NCBI GenBank assembly: GCA_014529385.2
Contig: CM043953.1
Span: 107,886,549-107,950,548 of the forward strand
Reading direction: 5' to 3'
Source: Adiantum capillus-veneris
Lineage: Eukaryota; Streptophyta; Polypodiopsida; Polypodiales; Pteridaceae
DNA: 64,000 nt
Position 1 is the first letter of the stretch, and each line of letters begins with the position of its first letter. The notes below the pieces were generated by a model. It saw nothing but the letters and a program-made list of their open reading frames with translations. It was not told the DNA's origin and did no database searches. Of this stretch, positions 41,683-55,253 are shown in pieces. The position numbers were made by a program, and so were the translations under genes.

Positions 41683-42764
41683 CCCTTATCCATGATGAAG
41701 TCTTCGAGTATAGTTCTTCGGAGCAACGTGATTAGGAGGAGGCTCGAATGATGGAGAACAACCCTTTTGGTACTTTACCAAAAGTGAATGCAAGTTCCAT
41801 CTTGTCTCAACCTAATTGCAACATTAAACCGCTCGCACATCCTACATACTTCATTATGGAGAATCTTTTCAGATTCCCACATTAATCACCTCAAACCAAC
41901 TATTAAAAGTTAAATGAGGAAACATGTTTCGAACTCTGGCAGCCTGAGCAAAGTACAGAAATGCACGAAGTAACCATTAAACTAAGTTGTCGTCGGTGAT
42001 GCAACGCGCCCGATTTTAATATAAGAAAATAAACCACCCTGGGCCAATCTACTTCTGGTCATCGCCTCGGCCTGCTCGCGCGTCCCTTTTTCACTCCAGT
42101 GCGCATGGTGGTGATGCCCAACACGTGATGGCCACGGCCCACCATCCTTGCCTTCCCTTCAAAATGAAAGGGCAAGCCGCTGCATCAGTTATGATTCCCC
42201 TCTAAAATGATTTTTTGAAGATCGTAGAGGCACATATTGCATTGGACCCTAAAGATTGAGGAGGATTTTAAAAAACAAACCGGTGGTCATCTAGGAGCGG
42301 ATGATTGAAAGAAATATCCGATAACAAAAGCAAACGAAGTCTTTCAAAAAAGGATCGACGGTTTCATGAATCCAGATTGCTTTGTGACAATTCTCTTAAA
42401 TGAAATCACAACACTTGTGGAGTGTAAAATCTTTGTAGCATAATTGATCGTCTACTTTTCTTTGCAAAATCTCCAAAATGATATTAGGACAATGCTTTTT
42501 AATCACTCACACAAGCTTTTTATGAGCTTTTCAAAGCATGAAAAGTTCTCTAGATAACCTCATGGCAAAATATAACCAATCGACAAACTTTTTAGGAGTC
42601 TTGGGTATGGAAGTTTGACTGACCATCATGGAAGAAGAAACCACTTGTGCACGCTTGTAGGAGGCCTTGGGCCTACACTTAAAATAGATCCACGACATTG
42701 TTTAGCTTTTGATACCACTATGAAGCCCAAGAACTATGACAGGAAGCACCACAATGAGCACTCA
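41683..42764. other. unassigned DNA
   Basis: No supported gene. Some phrases near 41700-41860 read like gag on the plus strand, but too weakly to call. Confidence 0.45.
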
Positions 42765-42993
42765 TATTATCATATACATGTGGTAGTGATGTGTGTGAAC
42801 ACACTTAGGACTGTCCGGGCATTTTTTCCCTTAGTAGGAGGTTTTTCCCCTCGTGCATTGTATATACGCCCATCACTCTAGGGCTATCTTATCTTTCCAT
42901 TGAACACTAAGTAATACACTCTCTGTTGTGTGCCTTAAGCTTCCTTCGTCTTCTCAAAGCGGTGTGTGTTTTCTTGTAACCCTAATTCCAACA
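42765..42993 (+). repeat. Copia B 5' LTR
   Basis: 229 bases ending TTCCAACA. It has a TATA-like TGTATATACGCCC at about 42860-42872. Similar to 50237-50464, with scattered changes including the first bases. Confidence 0.85.
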
Positions 42994-42995
42994 AT

Positions 42996-43007
42996 TGATA
43001 TCAGAGC
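42996..43007 (+). promoter_or_regulatory. Copia B primer-binding site
   Basis: TGATATCAGAGC, the initiator-Met tRNA complement with one G-to-A change, two bases after the LTR. Confidence 0.85.
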
Positions 43008-43325
43008 AGGTTGCGTCCTCTCGGGCTCACTTTCTTTGATTTCTGTGAGATTTGGCGAGCATCATCAGGTCGACAATTATTTTTGAATGAATCATAGAGC
43101 TCGGTTTGCTCAGATTTTTTTATTTGGGCTCATTTTGGCCTCCGTTTTCACTATAAGCAGTAGTGTGCAGACTATTTTACACTTTGTGTAGAATTTCTGT
43201 CAGTTGCATTTTCTGCATAACAGGTTCTTAAAGTCTTGTACGGTTTGTGCTATATAGCACGTAATGTTTTCACTTCATTTCTCCTCTTTTCAAACAATTT
43301 TCACATCAAGTGCAAACATTCATTA

Positions 43326-44127
43326 TGGCTGACAAGAACACAGATGTGTTCAAGATGTTTGTTGCTGAGGAAAGATTGGATGGGGACAATACCCTATGTG
43401 GGCTTACATGATGCAACATGTCCTTGTGTCAAAGGGCGTTTGGAACATTGTGCAGGGCGTTAATGTACGTCCTGGTTCTGAGGATGTAGGCGATGTTGAG
43501 GATGTTGCAGGTTTTGGTGGTAGAGTTGCTCATGCGAGAGCTGTTTTCCCTACAGCTGAGCAAGCTCGTTGGGATGTAAAGGATGTGCAGGCTCATGCAT
43601 TGATTGCATTGTCTGTGAAGCGCACTATTACTCCTTACATTCATTCAAAAAAATTTGCAAAACAGGCTTGGGATATTTTGGATGGTCTTTATGCAAGTCA
43701 CAATGAGGCAAAAACTCCATTGCTGCGTAAAGAGCTGGAGTCGAAGATTATGCGTGAGGCAGATGATATGGACACTTTCCTTGCAGGTGAGGTCATTTCA
43801 CACAGTTCCCTTGTGTAGACTGTTCTTGATGCCTTGCTAGATTCTTACCATACTTTTGCTAGTACTTGACTTATGACCCAAGGAAATCCTAAAGTTGTCA
43901 AGCTTGATGCATTATGCATATTGCTTTTGTAAGAGTCACTTTCCAAAAAAAACAAGCCTAGACAGTGTGCAGTTGAACATGCCTTTATTGTTGCTCAAAG
44001 AAAAGGTGGTAACAGTAATGTAGCCACTTCTTATGGTTCTTCTGCGAGTGGTAAATCACCTGTTCCTAATGCTTCTGCTGGCAGCAATTCGTCTGTGAAT
44101 TTTGGTGATAAGGGCAAAAAGAAGATG
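43326..44127 (+). pseudogene. Copia B gag
   Basis: Starts M-A-D-K-N-T-D-V-F-K-M-F. A frameshift near 43390 leads into W-A-Y-M-M-Q-H-V-L, then A-L-I-A-L-S-V-K, A-W-D-I-L-D-G-L-Y and L-L-R-K-E-L-E-S-K, the copia gag pattern (UBN2-like). Stops at about 43816, 43867 and 43930 interrupt it. It ends in a Ser/Asn/Gly-rich stretch just before the expected zinc knuckle, where gypsy C is inserted. Confidence 0.82.
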
Positions 44128-45474
<1,347 letters not shown>

Positions 45475-45475
45475 T

Positions 45476-45487
45476 TGGTACCAAAGC
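45476..45487 (+). promoter_or_regulatory. Gypsy C primer-binding site
   Basis: TGGTACCAAAGC after TTACA-T, matching the element D site TGGTATCAAAGC with one change. Confidence 0.8.
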
Positions 45488-45879
45488 ATTTGGTTTCTCT
45501 TTTCTTGCTTAAGAAGAGAGGTCCTTAAGTAGCCTATTAATGGTTGATTTTATTAATTATATTAGAATAAGTGGGATTGGGATCTATTATCGGTTTTGTT
45601 GAGCCCACTTGTGGGATATGGTGCACACTTCAGGAACTTTGGTCTTAATAATGGGATCTTTTTAGGCTTGCCTACGACTTTACCATTATTGAGCCATAAG
45701 AAATCCGAATCCCTCAAAAATCCTGCTATGTTAGACCCACTCTACTACTCGCTATAATTAACCAATTCGAGCCATGGGTATAGATACTTAAGTGCTGATT
45801 TCAAAGGCTAAGAGGAGTAGCAATTAAGGTTTTGAATTGCCAAAGAATACACTAAGTAAACACATAAGTATAATTAGCA

Positions 45880-48576
45880 TGGCTGACAATAACCAAGAGA
45901 GTAGAATGAACATTGATTTTGCACATGAAGGTGCTAATGATGATGCCCCCATGTTTATCAATTATCTTGTTACTAGGTTGTAGCAAGCTATGGGCAACCC
46001 TGCTTTGCAAGCCGAAGTTACTCAACAACTTCGTGCTTATGGGATTTCCCTTCCTCTCCAAGAGGAGAGAGAGCTTAGGAGGCCTCTTGATGAGAACCCC
46101 AAAAGAAGACTCTCTCCCATACGAGAGGAGGAATCCAAATAACAAGAAAGTAATGAATCCCTAAGTTCCTCTGAAGATGTGGCTCCACGAAGACGGCGGT
46201 CTAGACGGTCGCCAACTCCTCCCAAGAGGAGACGGACAACACTTAGTCCTTCTCCTCGCCACTCCGAAAGGTAAGAGAGGAAACAAAGGAAGAAAAGGGC
46301 AAGATAGAGATCACCTTCTTCTCCTTCTTAATCACCTTCCTCTCTTCCGATGAAAGCTATGGCTATTCTCCTAGAGGATACAAAGAGGGAGGACATCACA
46401 AATCTTACCTGCATAGGGAAGGTCACAAAAGCTCAAGAAGTTCAAAGAGGGAAGAAAGAGTATCTCTTTTCTCACCTATGATGGCACCTTTGGTGCCACC
46501 GACAAAGTATTGGCCTTCATCCAGCAATTTGATGCGGCCTTTGGAGACGAGGGCTTCACGGAGTCGTCCAAGGTACACCATGTAGCTATGCACTTCCAGA
46601 AATCGGCTCGTCAATGGTGGGCTAGCCTTCGTGGCAATGGCAAAGCCCCAAAGACATGGAAAATTCTCCAAGTTTCCATCATGAAGCAATTCCTTGTTGC
46701 AAGCGATGCAAAGGACAAAGTACTTACCGAATGGCGCAGTTTGAAACTTCTCTTCCACGAGTCTATTCACAAATTTGTGGACAAGTTTTGGGATTTATAT
46801 CTCAAGGCTATTGTCTTCCAAAAGATAGACTTTGCGGAGCAAAAGCAACAATTTTGTGTGGGATTACCTGAAGAAATGGCTGAGTATGTCAACTCCCAAC
46901 GGTCTGGCTATATCACTGAAGTAATCCACCACACCATGGTTGCTTCCCGCGTCAATTTCCAACAAGGGGTTAGACGGAATGTCAAGCCCATGGAAAACAA
47001 AGACAAAAGTGATGCAAAGGGAAAAACCAATGCCCAAAATTCTTCCTAAGGAAATTCCAATAACAACAACAACAAAAATCGGTCCAAGGAGAAGGGAGTT
47101 TACAAAGGTAAAAATAAACTCTCTCCTGAAGAGCTTGAAGCTTTTTGCAAGGACCATAAATGTTTTAAATGTGGGGAGCAAGGACATGGCTATCGTTCTT
47201 GCCCCAAGAGAAATGCCCATAGTGAGACTCCTAGAGCTTCCACCATCGAAGGTCCAAAGAGGATGCTCATTGCAAAGGATCACCTCTCTCCTATGCTTGG
47301 GAAAAGGTAAGGGAACATGATTCCTTCATCTTGTTTGACCCTGGATCTACTCACAACTTCATATCAACGGAGTTGGCCACCAAGTTAGAAATTTAAGCTT
47401 TTGAGATGGGAGATATTGTAACTGCTGACACAACTTTCAAGGGACAGCAAGCCTCCGTTACTCCCTTGATTGCGAAGTTGAGGCTTCATGTCCAAAACTA
47501 TGTCAACAAAAAGGACTTTTCCATCTCTCTCTCCAACATGAGGATGTTATCTTAGGGGCACCATGGTTCAACCGCATGGCTACCAACATGAAGTTCCTTG
47601 AAAGGAGAATCTGCTTCACCGACAGGGGAAAGAGCATGTATATAGATGCTAGTGAGTCTGGTCGAACTATACCACTTGTAAATTCATCTGCTTTTGATAA
47701 GTCAATGAAGAGCTCAGTTTCCGTATACGTGATTTTTATCAAAGAGTCCCTAAAAGGTCCTAATGTTTCATCAAATGTAAATGGTAGGAATCAAGAAGAG
47801 TTAGACTTGTCTAATTTTCTAAAAGGATTCCAAGTGTTCATTGATGATATCCCTATGGACTTACCTCCAAAACGAGGGGATGATGACCATTGAATTCAGC
47901 TCCTACTAGGAAGCTCACCGCCTAACAAGCCTCCTTATCGAATTTCCCAAGCTCAACAAGAGGAGATCATGAGGCAAGTACAAGAATTGGTAGACAAAGG
48001 GATGGTGAGGCCTAGCTCTTCTCCCTTTTGTTCTCCAATCATTTTAGTGCAAAAGAAAGATGGTACATACCGTATGTGTGTGGAATATCGAGCACTAAAC
48101 CATATCACTATCAAAAACAGATTTCTCATGCCTTGGGTAGAAGATCTGTTTGATAAGCTACAAGGATCCACCTACTTCAGTAGGATTGACCTTAAAAGTG
48201 GCTATCATCAAATAAGGATAGTGGATGAAGATATCCTAAAGATGCATTTCGTACAACGTTGGTCTTTATGAATATCGTCATGCCTTTGGCTTGACCAATG
48301 CACCAGCCACATTCAACCATTTCATGGAGAAAATATTTAGACCCTACCGCAAGTTCATTGGAGTGTTCTTTTGATGATATCATCATCTACTTCAAGTCCT
48401 TGGAGGCACACAAGCAACATCTCCAATTGATTTTTTAAGCATTGAGGGAGAACAAGCTTTTTCTCAACCAAAAGAAGAGCAAATTTTTCCTTCAAGAGAT
48501 TCAATACTTACGTCATATTATCTCTCAACATGGTATCCATATGGATGCATCAAAGTTAGAGGTAATAAAAGCATGG
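45880..48576 (+). pseudogene. Gypsy C gag-protease-RT (decayed, truncated)
   Basis: Starts M-A-D-N-N-Q-E-S-R, parallel to element D. The N-terminal Arg/Ser-rich part has several stops. The gag core is open at 46510-47049 ([22 protein letters not shown]). Then come the zinc knuckle ([14 protein letters not shown]), protease D-P-G-S-T-H-N-F, and RT Y-R-M-C-V-E-Y-R-A-L-N-H and S-G-Y-H-Q-I-R-I (47969-48271), with a frameshift before F-G-L-T-N-A-P-A-T. The last homologous codons are near 48575. Confidence 0.85.
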
Positions 48577-50159
48577 CCAGATTGTTATGCTTTGGCTGTG
48601 TCTAGCTTATGTGATGTTGAGTAACCTCTGTCTTTTGATGAAGCACAAAATTCGGAAAATTGGATGGCTTCCATGCAATTTGAATATGATGCACTTATAG
48701 AAAATGACACATTGACTTTATGTGATTTGCCTCCTGGAAAAAAGGCCATTGGTACAAAGTGGGTTTACAAGTTGAAACACAAGCCTGATGGTGAGATTGA
48801 TTGCTATAAGGCTCGACTTGTTGCAAAGGGTTATGCACAGCAAAAAGGCATAGATTATGAAGAGACTTTTGCTCCCACTTATCTTATGAACACTGCATTT
48901 TCTATGTGCATTGAAAAATCATTTTGGTTGGGATGTACATCAGCCATACATTGTTACTGCTTTCTTGAATGGTGAAATATTTAAGGAAGTTTATGCAACG
49001 CAACCTCTCGGTTTTGTCAAGAAAGGACAAGAGGATAAAGTGTGCAGATGAAAGAAAGCTTTGTATGGGTTGAAGCAATCTCCTCGTGCTTGGTATGAGA
49101 AAGCTAACAACTCATTTGGTCAAATGAGTCTTTCATAACAGTCCAACAGAAAGCACATTGTATGTAAAGCATGAGGGTGATGTACTTCTCATTGTGGTTC
49201 TTTATGTGGATGATTTGCTGATCACTGGACCAAAGGAGAGACATATTTCTGAATTTAAGGCTGATTTAAATGCTACTTTCAAGATAAAAGATTTGGGGCT
49301 GGTACATCATTCCTTGGGTATACAATTTAAGCAGTGTGATGGTGGTATTTCCTTGTGTCAGACAAGTTACATAGAGACATTGCTATGCAACTTTGGACGT
49401 AAGGATTGCAAACCTATTGCCACTCCCATGGAACCACGCTTGAAATTGAGTCTTCATGATGTTGGTGATTCTTCTGATGTCACTCTTTACCAAATTGTTG
49501 TTGGATGCCTCATTTATGTATGCAACATGAGGCCGGATATTCAGTTTGCAGTCTCACATGTCAGTAGATTCATGCATAGCCCAGGGTCTAAGAATTGGAA
49601 GACTGTCAAGAGGATCTTTCGCTACTTGAGTGGCACATTACATCTTGGTTTGTTTTATCCCAAGAGGGGATCATTGCAGCCATATTTACATGCTTTTTCG
49701 GACTCAGACTGGGTTGGTTGTTTTGACACAGTAGTGTCCACAAGTGGTTTTTGTTTCATGCTTGGCAGCTCATGCATATCATGGTTGAGCAAGAAGCAAC
49801 CTACAGTGGCCACTTCCAATTGTGAGGCTGAGTACAGGGCAGTCTTCACAACTATGATTGAGTGTGTATGGCTCACACGCCTTATGGATAATTTGGGTGC
49901 TGGACACAACATTGCCAACACTATATACACTAACAGTCAGAGCACATTGGCAGTTGTAAGGAACCCAATTTTATATGCTCGCACAAAGTAGATTGAGATG
50001 CATTACCACTATGTCACGGAGAGGCTCTCAGCAGGAGAGATCAGCTTGGCTTATGTGCCAACACATGACAACCTTGTAGATCTTTTCACAAAGGCATTGT
50101 CTCGTGATAAGTTTGAAGCTTTTCACAAAGCTTTGGGCTTACTCCCCTTTGTGGGCTGA
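48577..50159 (+). pseudogene. Copia B reverse transcriptase and RNase H
   Basis: From D-C-Y-A-L-A onward the codons match copia E. RT motifs include K-W-V-Y-K-L-K, Y-K-A-R-L-V-A-K-G-Y-A-Q-Q-K-G-I-D-Y-E-E-T-F-A-P, then after frameshifts L-Y-V-D-D-L-L-I-T-G (49158-49991 open frame), R-P-D-I-Q-F-A-V-S-H-V-S-R, and RNase H A-F-S-D-S-D-W-V-G-C, N-C-E-A-E-Y-R-A, T-N-S-Q-S-T-L-A. A TAG at 49989-49991 interrupts it; homology continues to D-L-F-T-K-A-L-S and a stop at about 50159. The upstream integrase and protease are absent. Confidence 0.88.
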
Positions 50160-50225
50160 TCATGTCCTCAGGGCATGGCGCTTCCCTATACTCTATGTGC
50201 CAGCCCTCGTTCACCACATCACTCC

Positions 50226-50236
50226 TAGGGGGGATT
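50226..50236 (+). promoter_or_regulatory. Copia B polypurine tract
   Basis: TAGGGGGGATT directly before the LTR start TGTTACC. Confidence 0.75.
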
Positions 50237-50464
50237 TGTTACCATATACATGTGCTAGTGATGTGTGTGAACACAGTTAGGAATACCGGGGCATTTTTTC
50301 CCTCACTAGGAGGTTTTTGCCCCCGTGCATTGTATATACGCCCATCACTCTGGGGCTATCTTATCTTCCATTGCACACTGAGTAATACACTCTTTGTTGT
50401 GTGCCTTGAGCTTCCTTCGTCTTCTCCAAACTGTGTGTGTTTTCTTGCAACCCTAATTCCAACA
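50237..50464 (+). repeat. Copia B 3' LTR
   Basis: 228 bases, TGTTACCATATACATG ... CCTAATTCCAACA. Followed by ACTTG and then the CT microsatellite. Confidence 0.88.
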
Positions 50465-50469
50465 ACTTG

Positions 50470-50474
50470 CTCTC

Positions 50475-50550
<76 letters not shown>
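50470..50550. repeat. (CT)n microsatellite, left part
   Basis: About 80 bases of CT with one CG interruption. It resumes at 59493-59563 on the other side of element D, so D inserted into the microsatellite or the tract expanded on both sides after insertion. Confidence 0.93.
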
Positions 50551-50558
<8 letters not shown>

Positions 50559-52142
50559 TAATCAATATCTAATTCTCCTAAATGATTTTCTCATATTAAA
50601 CTGATCATTTAATGTGGGGAAGGCCAGGGGAGAAAAAGCTAGAATATTGGTTAAGCTAGCAGACCGGCCACAGTAGGGATCCAAAGGAGGGAAAATAGGG
50701 ATCCAAAGGGGGGGCCATCTTCAAAAGAGCCATGTGAAACAATGGGCTAAAAAGACCCTAAGGTTCAGCCCATTAAGACTTCCAAAATGCTAAGGTTCCA
50801 AAATTCAAAGGTTGTGTCCAAAGGTCAAATCTAGGGAAAATTGGATGCTTAGTGTGTACAAAAGTCTTCTTCAAAGCCTACAAAGTAGGGGGCGAGACCA
50901 TTTAGTAGGGGATGAGAGAGAAAGCCACACACACACACACACAGGCTCCCTTTACACAAAGGGAATTAGGGACACATGTCAGCTCCCTAGGCCAGATGCC
51001 CACAAGGTGTGCCCAATTCCTATTGGAAGACCCTTGAAGTGGACCAATGAGAATTAAGCTAGAGTAAATCTAGTTTAATTAATTTAAAAACATTTAATAA
51101 AAGAAACCAATGAGAATTAAGTCTCCTAGAAGACTATTGGGCAGTCTCCCAAGGGGTCCAATGAGCATTCAGGAGCCCAATGGCTTGCCTGATTCCTATT
51201 GGCCAGGAGGCAAAGGGGTCCAATGAGAGTTTAGTTTAATTATTTAATTACCTAAAGCTCTCACAAAAGGGGAAAGGGGGACACATGTCAGAAGGCTATC
51301 ACTTATGCTGCTTAACACCCATTGGCTTGACTTGGGGAGGTCCAATGAGGTAAAAGCCAGACCAATTTAGCAGGAAGGGCTCGCCCAAGAGAGAGGGGGG
51401 GCTGATTTTTTCTTGGTATTGACACACACACACACACTCACACTTGACCATGTGTGAAGAAAGAATACTCTATCTCCTCCCAAGCTTTAATGGAGAACTC
51501 ATCACCTACTCCAAGCTTGTGAGATAGAAGCCTACATCAACACTCTCTTGGCATGTGGATGCAAATCCAACCAAGAGACAAGCTTCAATGCATGGTCATC
51601 TCCTCTACCAAGCTAATTACTAAGCTAAGCCATGCTACTTATGAGTGATTATGTGAGGAGATGTACATCTTTCTCGTAAGATACTCCTTCTTCCTCTCAA
51701 TCTACTCTCATACCCTGCTAGCTCTCACCATCTTCGAAGGTGTGTGAGGTCTTGGGTCTGAGAACAGGGATAATTCAAGTCGTGTTTGTTAAGTGTTTTG
51801 CTTAGTGCATGAAGTTTCCATCTTCATTGCACTAGCTAGTCTTGAAGGAACACAAAGAATTGTATTGTACAATGTCTCTCTTGATGGGAGAAACCATAAT
51901 ACAAATCCTTTTGGAGGGGGGACCGGCTCCATGAAAATCCGGTCCTCAACTGTTGTCAATAGCTTAATTTCTCTCTCTTTTGAAAGTATTGTCGATGCTA
52001 TCTAACTAGGTGTTATGCTTTTTGTTGCTCTCTCCACCCAAGCACTCTTGTAATTCTCATTAGGAATCTATTCTAATGAAATGCCCACTATGTTCATGCT
52101 AATTTCCGCTACACACAAGTTAATAGGCCATTAAATGTTACA
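50551..52142 (+). repeat. Element D 5' LTR
   Basis: About 1592 bases ending AAATGTTACA. It contains CA tracts (50928-50941, 51421-51440) and short direct repeats around GGTCCAATGAG. By eye about 1% different from the 3' LTR. Confidence 0.92.
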
Positions 52143-52143
52143 T

Positions 52144-52155
52144 TGGTATCAAAGC
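52144..52155 (+). promoter_or_regulatory. Element D primer-binding site
   Basis: TGGTATCAAAGC, one base after the LTR, the initiator-Met type with one change from TGGTATCAGAGC. Confidence 0.85.
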
Positions 52156-52559
52156 TCAAGGTTTCTCTTTTCTTGCTCAAGAAGGGAGGTCCTCAAGCTA
52201 GCTACAAATGGTTGGTATTATGAATTGCCTGTGAGTAAGTAGAATAGGGATTTTTCAGCCTTGCAGTGCGCCTGCCTTCGTGCAGTTAACGGGGCATCAC
52301 TGTCGAGAGCTATGGTCTTAATAGTGGAGTCCTACGGGTCTTGCCTACGGCTTAACCACTATTGAGCTATTAGAAGCTTGACAGGAGCCGGTGCTGTTTT
52401 GGTGTTGAAAGACCCTCTCTTCTATTCCTTGCAATTAATGGTATTCGAGCCGCGGGTACAGTAGCTTGAGTGCTTTTTCTAAAGGGGTAAAGAGGAGTAG
52501 CAACTAGGGCTTGAAGTGCCAAAGTACACCTAAAAAGTTTACACCTAAAAGTTGTTAGA

Positions 52560-55253
52560 ATGGCTGACAATAGTAAAGAAAGTGAAATTAATGTTGATAA
52601 CTTTGATTTTGTTCATGAGCAAGCTACTAATGATGCTTCAATGCTTGTTAACTATCTTGTTTCTAGGCTTCAACAAGCCATGGGCAATCCATCTCTCCAA
52701 AGTGAAGTGCAACTGCAGCTCCGTGCTCACGGGATTCTCCAAGCTCATCACCATGATGAGACAACACCTAGGAAGCCTCCTTGTAAGACTACCAAAAGAG
52801 GTCTCTCTCCGATTTGGGAAGAACAAGAGAATCCATATGAAGGGCTCAAGAATTTACTTCTTGATGATGCAACTCCTTCCCAAAGGAGAACTCAAGAGCC
52901 TCCACCGAAGGAACGAGAAAGAAGCGAGTCTCCTGCCACCTCGACGGAGATGGCTCCACGAAGACGGCGGGCTAAACGCTCTCCATCACCATCAAAGCGG
53001 AGAAGACCATCACACTCTTCTCCACGCCATAATTCAAAGAGGGATGATAAAAAGCAAGAGAAGAAAAAGGCGAGAAAGAGGACACCCTCTTCTCCATCTT
53101 CTTCATCCTCTTCCTCTTATGAAAGCTATGGTGAAGACGACAAAGATCAAGACAAGAAAAAGGCGAGAAAGAGGTCACCCTCTTCTCCACCTTCTTCAAA
53201 TTCTTCACCTTCTGAAGAAAGTGATGGTGCAACCTTTGAACCATCAAAAATAAGAGGCCATAGGAAATCCTATGCCGCATGGAAGAGGTCGTCCAAGTTG
53301 AAGAAATTCAAAGAGGGAGGGAAGAGCATCTCTTTCCTTACCTATGATGGTACCTTTGGTGCTACGGACAAAGTCTTGGCCTTTATCCAACAATTCGATG
53401 CGGCGTTTGGAGATGAGGGCTTCACGAAGTCCTCTAAGCTACGCCATGTAGCTATGCACTTTCAAAAGTCCACCAGACAATGGTGGTCTAGCCTACGAGC
53501 CAACGGTGAAGCTCCACGAACATGGAAAGCTTTAAGAGCTTCCATTATGAAGCAGTTTTTGGCCACCGATGCCAAAAACAAAGTACTCACCGAATGGCGA
53601 AGCTTAAAGCTCTCTCCCAATGAATCTATCCACAAATATGTAGACAAGTTTTGGGACCTACAACTCAAAGCCACTGTCTTCAAAAATTTGGATTTTGGAG
53701 AGCAAAAGCAACAATTTTGTGCGGGCTTAACCGAAGAAATGGCGGAGTATGTCAACTCCCAAAGACCACGTACCATATCGGTGGTAATACACCACACTAT
53801 GGTCGCCTCTCGAATCAATTTCCAAATGGGGGCAAAAAGAAATAATAAACCCCCGGAAAACAAGGGTTCCAATGAGCCTAAGGGGAAGGACAATGTCCAA
53901 AAGTCTCCTAAGGGCAACTCCAACAAAGCTAAAGAGAAGGGAATTTACAAAGGTAAGAATAAACTCTCTCCTGAAGAGCTTGAGCGTTATCGTAAGGATA
54001 ACCGGTGTTTCAAGTGCGGCGAACAAGGGCATGCGTACCACGCTTGTCCCCAAAAGAACAACCGCCAAGATCCTCCTAGAGCTTCCTTGGTTGAAATCCA
54101 AGAGGAGGAGACTCACCAAACTCACCACAAAGGATCTCCTCTATGCCATGCTTGGGGAAAGGTAAGAGAACATGATGCTTTTATTCTCTTTGACCCTGGT
54201 TCTACTCACAATTTTATATCTATAAAGTTGGCCACCAAGCTAGGAATACAATCCTACGAGATGGGAGATGTCCTACCCGCAGACAGTGCCTTCAAGGGGC
54301 AAGAAGCTTCAGTCACTCCCTTAATCGGGAAATTGAGGCTTCATGTCCAAGGCTATGTGGACAAAGAAGACTTCTTTATCTCTCCTCTCAAGCATGAGGA
54401 TGTAATCCTAGGGGCACCATGGTTTGATCGCCTGGCTGCCGATGTTAAATTTCCTGAAAGGAGAATCTCCTTTAAGTTCAGGGAAAAAGACATGTATATA
54501 GATGCTAAGGAAATGGGTAACACCATCCCCATTGTACATACACCAACTTTCAACAAGTCAATAAAGAGCTCTATTTCCGTGTACATGATTTTTGTTAAAG
54601 ACTCTCAAAATGAACCTAATGATTTAGCAAAAGAAAATAAAAGCAACCAAAAGGAATTAGAGTTATCCAATTTTCTCAAGGGGTTTCAAGATGTTTTTAT
54701 TGACGACATCCCTTGTGAGCTACCTCCTAAACGAGGTAATGATGACCATGCAATTGAACTTCTTCCAGGAAGTTCACCGCCTAATAAACCTCCTTATAGA
54801 GTTTCTCAAGCTCAACAAGAGGAGATTATGCGGCAAATGCATGAGTTAGTTGAGAAGGGCATGGTTAGGCCTAGCTCATCTCCATTTTGCTCACCTGTGC
54901 TATTAGTGCAAAAGAAAGACGGCAAATATCGTATGTGTGTCGACTATAGAGCACTAAATAGGATCACTATCAAGAATAGGTTTCCCGTTCCACGGGTAGA
55001 AGACCTATTTGATAAGCTACAAGGATCGACCTACTTCAGTAGGATTGACCTAAAGAGTGGCTATCATCAAATAAGGATAGTTGATCAAGACATTGTAAAG
55101 ACCGCGTTTCGCACTACATTTGGTCTTTACGAATACATTGTCATGCCTTTTGGCTTGACCAATGCACCAGCCACATTCAACCGCTTGATGGAGAAGCTGT
55201 TTAGGCCTCATCGAACCTTCACTGGAGTGTTCTTTGATGATACTATCATCTAA
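52560..55253 (+). pseudogene. Element D gag, protease and RT N-part
   Basis: 897 codons starting M-A-D-N-S-K-E-S-E. The N-terminal 230 residues are Arg/Ser/Lys-rich with runs such as [16 protein letters not shown]. The gag domain (about 255-410) has [10 protein letters not shown] and R-Q-W-W-S-S-L. The zinc knuckle is at about residue 482 ([14 protein letters not shown]). The protease site at about 543 is F-D-P-G-S-T-H-N-F, with Pro where Ser or Thr is usual. RT (from about 755) has [28 protein letters not shown] and the catalytic F-F-D-D. A TAA at 55251-55253, just after the F-F-D-D motif, ends the frame. Confidence 0.92.

Noticed and set aside
45852-46164. Opposing 83- and 97-codon frames near the start of gypsy C gag
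   Set aside because: They are shadows of the decayed gag reading that begins at 45880.
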